NCBI GenBank assembly: GCA_019412865.1
Contig: DXOJ01000600.1
Span: 1 to 8,160, forward strand
DNA: 8,160 nucleotides
DNA from: Bacteroides sp.
GTDB taxonomy: Bacteria > Bacteroidota > Bacteroidia > Bacteroidales > Bacteroidaceae
Direction: 5' to 3'
The position numbers were made by a program, and so were the translations under genes. The notes beneath the pieces were generated by a model. The model was not told the origin of the DNA. It did not search any database and worked only from the letters and a program-made list of their open reading frames with translations. Shown piece by piece: positions 5,083-8,160 of the stretch. The stretch's first letter is position 1. Every line of letters begins with the position of its first letter.

Positions 5083-6690
5083 TTATTTATGATATCTTGA
5101 ATCGGTGATGAACTCAACATTGAGAGTTCCTGCAAGACGGTCCAGCGTTTCTGTGACATATTGGTTGATTCCCTGTGATTTTTCGCGGGCAATCCGGTAA
5201 TCCATATCGGCGTTAAAATAGTTGTCCCCATGATAAGTGTAACCGTCAAAACCGGCGCATGCGGCATGACTTACTCCGGTTTTGACAAGGACATTTAACA
5301 GCATCACGAAGGAGTTGTCAATGATTTCCGCATTTGGGTCAATCAGGGAGCTGTAATTCAGTGTGTAGTCAAAGCGATCCTTAACATTGGTGACATTGGA
5401 GGTCGCAATAACCTTTACTTTCCGGTCTGTACGGTCTTTCAGCTCCAGAAGGCGGCTTCCCAGCTGGACATAGCGCCGGGAATTACTTAAGAAAGCATAG
5501 TCGATAGCAATATCATCCGGAATATAGTTTACGGAGATGATTACAGGATTTGTCTTTTCTATATAGGATAGCACGCGATCTTTCTGAAGTTCCATATTTT
5601 TGCCGGGTCCCAGGAGCAGGAGAGCCTTACCTGCCAGGGATTTTGTTAATTCTGCCAGTTCCGTCTCATCATTGCACTCGGTGCTTTGGTAAGTACGGTA
5701 AAGCTGTTCAATGTAATCTTTGTCATAGAGCAGTTTTTTCTCCGGCTCAATGCTGTCCAGAATTCCGTTCAATGCCTTCAAAGACAATGTCTGCTTATCC
5801 ATCAGGAATTTAACATAGCTTGGATGACAGTTGTTTGAGGCGGAGATATAGAAGAAAAGATTATAACCCCAGGGGCTTTTCCTGAAAAACGGCATAATAT
5901 TGATATCAATGGCTTCCAGCATCTGTGCGGTATTGAAATTCCTGCCGCAGCTCGTATTCATATACATGGAAATCAGTTCCAGCGGGAGGTTGCCCGCACT
6001 TTTTCCCATGCCGTACAAGGATGCATCAATCAGAACACGGCGGTCGGCCGTCTCGCGGAGTACTTCTATACTGTTTGAATACGCCAGCTGGAAATTGTTA
6101 TGGGAATGATAGCCGATACCGATTTCCCGGTTCAGGTTGTGATTAAACAGTTCAAAGTAGTGCATCAGATTTTCCTGATGAAGTAAACCGTAAGTGTCTA
6201 CAATGGATAACGCATAGGGATTCAGTTCATTTACAAGCTCGATTAAATCCAAAATTTCTCTGTCAGAGTAGCTGGTGATCGAAACCGCCTGGACATAGAC
6301 CTGATAGCCGAGCTGTTTTACCTCGCGGCAGTAGGCAATGGCTTCTTTCATTACGTGTTTTTTAAATATGACGCGTATTCCGTCGATAAAGGATTCGGCG
6401 CAGGGGGCAAGATTTTCGATACGGCAGGTTCCGTAGTCGATCATGGCCACAATCATGGCATTGCCTTTGTCCAGCCTGCCGAAAATGTCGTCGGCGCTTT
6501 TTGTATTAGGCATAATGGTTCTGTTTTTGTCAAAAGGCCGCCGGTCATCCAGAAAACCGATTTCCAGCACATCCACGCCGGAACTGATCAGGCGTTCAAA
6601 AATATTGATGATATTGCCATAGCCAAACTCCCAGTCATTGACAAATCCACCGTCGCGCAGTGTACAGTCAAGTAATTTTATTTCCTTCAT
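5083..6690 (-). CDS. DRE-TIM aldolase (DmpG/HMGL type) fused to a Rossmann-like GT42/DUF115-type domain
   Basis: A cytoplasmic protein of 535 residues in two parts. Residues 1-330 are a DRE-TIM metallolyase barrel, nearest to 4-hydroxy-2-oxovalerate aldolase: LLDCTLRDGG with R12 and metal ligand D13, metal ligands H195 and H197 in YHSHNN, and DASLYGMGKSAGNLPLE at 222-238. It should handle a pyruvate enolate and an aldehyde. The histidine that DmpG has just after RDG, used as a base, is not found here (RDGGFVNDW), so the true reaction probably differs. Residues 352-535 form a second domain: a glycine-rich loop LLLGPGKNM, strands VIISVN and DYAFLSN, then CAGFDGYTYHGDNYF near 478-492. This layout recalls GT42 sialyltransferases and DUF115/MptE-like proteins, but no catalytic residue can be assigned. 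AAAGGAG overlaps the stop of the HAD gene 11 bases upstream. It is the last gene of the operon. Fold of part one is firm; role of part two is an inference. Confidence 0.85.
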   Translation of the reverse strand: MKEIKLLDCTLRDGGFVNDWEFGYGNIINIFERLISSGVDVLEIGFLDDRRPFDKNRTIMPNTKSADDIFGRLDKGNAMIVAMIDYGTCRIENLAPCAESFIDGIRVIFKKHVMKEAIAYCREVKQLGYQVYVQAVSITSYSDREILDLIELVNELNPYALSIVDTYGLLHQENLMHYFELFNHNLNREIGIGYHSHNNFQLAYSNSIEVLRETADRRVLIDASLYGMGKSAGNLPLELISMYMNTSCGRNFNTAQMLEAIDINIMPFFRKSPWGYNLFFYISASNNCHPSYVKFLMDKQTLSLKALNGILDSIEPEKKLLYDKDYIEQLYRTYQSTECNDETELAELTKSLAGKALLLLGPGKNMELQKDRVLSYIEKTNPVIISVNYIPDDIAIDYAFLSNSRRYVQLGSRLLELKDRTDRKVKVIATSNVTNVKDRFDYTLNYSSLIDPNAEIIDNSFVMLLNVLVKTGVSHAACAGFDGYTYHGDNYFNADMDYRIAREKSQGINQYVTETLDRLAGTLNVEFITDSRYHK

Positions 6691-6701
6691 AATGACTCCT
6701 T

Positions 6702-7397
6702 TCAGATTTCCGGCGCCAGGCCCAGAAACATACCAATGTCAGCCGGTTTACCGGCGATAAAAACAGGCTCAAACTCTTTCCAGCCATCAGGGTCGGAGGG
6801 ACCGAAGCCGTAGGTGACTGCAATAAAATCAGTTCTGCCGTCGGAGGCGGTGTCGCCAATCAAAACTGCTTCCGCAGGGGACAGGTTTAAGCCCTTCAGG
6901 CATTTATCTAAAACATCGGTTTTCTGCATCTTGCTGGCAAAATCGCTGCCGCAGATGCAGTCGCAGTAATTGCTGATTTGATAGTGCTCCAAAAGTGTGA
7001 GGGCATAATCCTCTCTTTTCAGAGTGGCGACACCGACCAGATACCCCTCTCTTTTAAGACTTCTAAGAAGTTCGATCAGGCCATCGTAGGGGGTTGCTTT
7101 CAAAAGATCGTAATCCTTATACCGGTTGCGGAAAATTTCGGTGGCCCGGTTGGCCTCTTCCTCGTCAATACCATAGACTTTTATAAGCGAGTGCTTGATT
7201 GGCGGGCCGATGAAAGTCTTCATCATGTCCTCACGCGGGGGTTCATATCCCATAGTTTTAGTGGTATACAGCACACTTTCCAAAACGCCTTTTGCTGTGT
7301 CAAGCAGAGTGCCGTCCAGATCAAATATAATGCCGCGGTAGCGGCGGTGGGATTTTTCCTGTCTGCCGGCAGGATTGTTCGTTGGTTCAGGTATCAT
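6702..7397 (-). CDS. HAD-family phosphatase, C1-capped (phosphoglycolate-phosphatase-like)
   Basis: A soluble phosphohydrolase of 231 residues, subfamily IA. All four HAD motifs are seen: I, FDLDGT with nucleophile D26 and acid/base D28; II, T125 in VATLK; III, K159; IV, GDTASD with D182 and D186. The C1 helical cap lies between motifs I and II (about 36-105) and carries the IGPP stretch at 63-66 that is common in PGP/PgmB-like enzymes. It is not a KdsC-type (uncapped) KDO-8-phosphate phosphatase. An odd polar N-terminal extension of about 20 residues precedes motif I, but the ATG has a proper AAGGAG 6 nt away that overlaps the stop of the cytidylyltransferase gene. Context suggests that it removes the phosphate from a sugar or sugar-acid phosphate between the aldolase and cytidylyltransferase steps; this is inferred from the operon only, since HAD sequence does not predict substrate. 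Confidence 0.88.
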   Translation of the reverse strand: MIPEPTNNPAGRQEKSHRRYRGIIFDLDGTLLDTAKGVLESVLYTTKTMGYEPPREDMMKTFIGPPIKHSLIKVYGIDEEEANRATEIFRNRYKDYDLLKATPYDGLIELLRSLKREGYLVGVATLKREDYALTLLEHYQISNYCDCICGSDFASKMQKTDVLDKCLKGLNLSPAEAVLIGDTASDGRTDFIAVTYGFGPSDPDGWKEFEPVFIAGKPADIGMFLGLAPEI

Positions 7398-7408
7398 TTG
7401 CGGCTCCT

Positions 7409-8160
7409 TTATTTCTCGTTGCGTTTCCGGTCTTCAAACTGCTCTCTGATCCGTTCCAGATCTTTTGGTGTGTCAACGGACAGCGTTGAACCGGAGATGT
7501 CTTCAAAAATAACGTTTTTACCCTGCTCTATGAAACGCAGCAGGTCGAATTCCTCTATCTTTTCCAGGCGGGATATGGGAGAAGCGGCAAAAAAGTCGAG
7601 CGCTTCTTTGGTGTAGACCCCGATACTTACGAATTTTTTATAGCTGTAATCAAGACTGCCTTTGGGATAAGGAACAGGACTGCGGGAAGCATACAGACAT
7701 TTTCCTGCCTGGCTGCATACGATTTTTATATTGGCTGAGTCGAATACTTCGGGTGCGGAAGTAATGGACGCCATGGCGTTCACGACGAAAGGCCTGTCCG
7801 ATTCCGGCAGTCCGGAGGTCTCCGACATGGCTTTGACAGCCTGATGAACCACCTGGCGGATATCGCCGGGGGATATCATCGGCTCATCGGCCCCCATCAT
7901 GACATAAAAATCAGCTTCCACCTGCCCGGCAGCTTCCCAGATCCTGGAAGTCGGATTCGGATGCCAGGTTCCGGTTATCAGACAGGGAATATTATATTCG
8001 GCGCATGCTTTCTGAACTGCCTCATGGTCTGCTGCAACGCAGACTGCGTCCAATATGCCGCTTTCAGCCGCCGCATTGTATACATGCCAGATTAGTGGCC
8101 TGTTATCCAGAAGAGCTAGGACTTTTCCGGGAAAACGGGTCGAATTAAACCGTGCGGGGA
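7409..8160 (-). CDS. KdsB-like CTP:sugar-acid cytidylyltransferase, N-terminus cut by window
   Basis: A CTP_transf_3 family enzyme that would join CMP to the anomeric hydroxyl of a 2-keto sugar acid. An in-frame TTG lies at 8053, but the frame is open to the window edge and the extra 35 codons carry the CTP-binding signature ARFNSTRFPGK, so the gene starts outside; 249 residues are visible and only a handful are missing. Numbering from the first visible codon (8158), other matches to KdsB as I remember it are ADEPMI with metal Asp about 91, YASRSPVPY about 156-164, LEKIEEF about 198-204, and SVDTPKDLERI with the second metal Asp at 228. Changes from E. coli KdsB: VQGDEP is MGADEP, HLGIYGYR is SIGVYTKE, DHQSGTER is WHPNPTSR, and LEQLR is FDLLR. 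The nucleotide half is kept and the sugar pocket is altered, so KDO is an unlikely substrate. It is the first visible gene of the operon; SpsF- or NeuA-like roles are less likely alternatives. Confidence 0.88.
   Translation of the reverse strand, partial: PARFNSTRFPGKVLALLDNRPLIWHVYNAAAESGILDAVCVAADHEAVQKACAEYNIPCLITGTWHPNPTSRIWEAAGQVEADFYVMMGADEPMISPGDIRQVVHQAVKAMSETSGLPESDRPFVVNAMASITSAPEVFDSANIKIVCSQAGKCLYASRSPVPYPKGSLDYSYKKFVSIGVYTKEALDFFAASPISRLEKIEEFDLLRFIEQGKNVIFEDISGSTLSVDTPKDLERIREQFEDRKRNEK

Noticed and set aside
4881..5267. Leftward frame of 128 codons overlapping the 3' end of the aldolase gene
   Set aside because: It runs through the operon terminator in a different frame from the aldolase and its sequence is low-complexity; a shadow frame.
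6978..7616. Long rightward open frame of 212 codons opposite the HAD and cytidylyltransferase genes
   Set aside because: It is antisense to two genes with full family motifs, has no family-like sequence of its own, and crosses the gene boundary.
1..8160. CRISPR array, tRNA, rRNA, insertion sequence ends or long repeats
   Set aside because: Looked for on both strands by eye; no regularly spaced repeat array, cloverleaf or transposase was found.

Overview
The window looks like part of a surface-polysaccharide region of a monoderm Firmicute, most plausibly a gut Clostridium of the Lachnospiraceae type. The evidence is AGGAGG-type ribosome binding sites in front of nearly every gene, intrinsic terminators with U tracts, a Gram-positive signal peptide followed by choline/glucan-binding-type cell-wall repeats, and a Wzz-like chain-length protein of the two-transmembrane type. 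The lineage is an inference from style and content; there is no rRNA or marker gene to fix it.

The left part (1-2641) reads rightward. It holds the 3' part of a tyrosine recombinase, whose frame stays open to the left window edge. A well-formed extended -10 promoter follows, then a Wzz-like co-polymerase whose cytoplasmic C-terminus resembles a BY-kinase domain without its P-loop. After that comes a 49-residue protein that is almost entirely a leucine zipper, then a strong symmetrical terminator.

The middle (2642-5082) reads leftward. It holds a small zinc-ribbon plus coiled-coil protein with its own promoter and a hairpin at the predicted transcription start. Further right is a secreted protein made almost entirely of cell-wall-binding repeats, with its own promoter and terminator.

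The right part (5015-8160) is a compact leftward operon of three genes joined by 11-base gaps, with each ribosome binding site overlapping the upstream stop codon. In transcription order it has a KdsB-like CTP:sugar-acid cytidylyltransferase (cut by the right edge), a C1-capped HAD phosphatase, and a 535-residue protein. That last protein fuses a DRE-TIM aldolase domain (DmpG/HMGL type) to a C-terminal Rossmann-like domain resembling GT42/DUF115-type enzymes. A strong terminator closes the operon.

The most interesting reading is that these three genes make, and may also transfer, a CMP-activated 2-keto sugar acid. The aldolase would form the C-C bond, the HAD enzyme would remove a phosphate, the KdsB-like enzyme would activate the product with CTP, and the fused C-terminal domain might use it. 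Several positions that are characteristic of KDO-specific KdsB are changed, and a Gram-positive cell has no lipid A core, so the substrate is probably not KDO. The pathway is an inference; the gene fold assignments and the operon structure are visible in the sequence.
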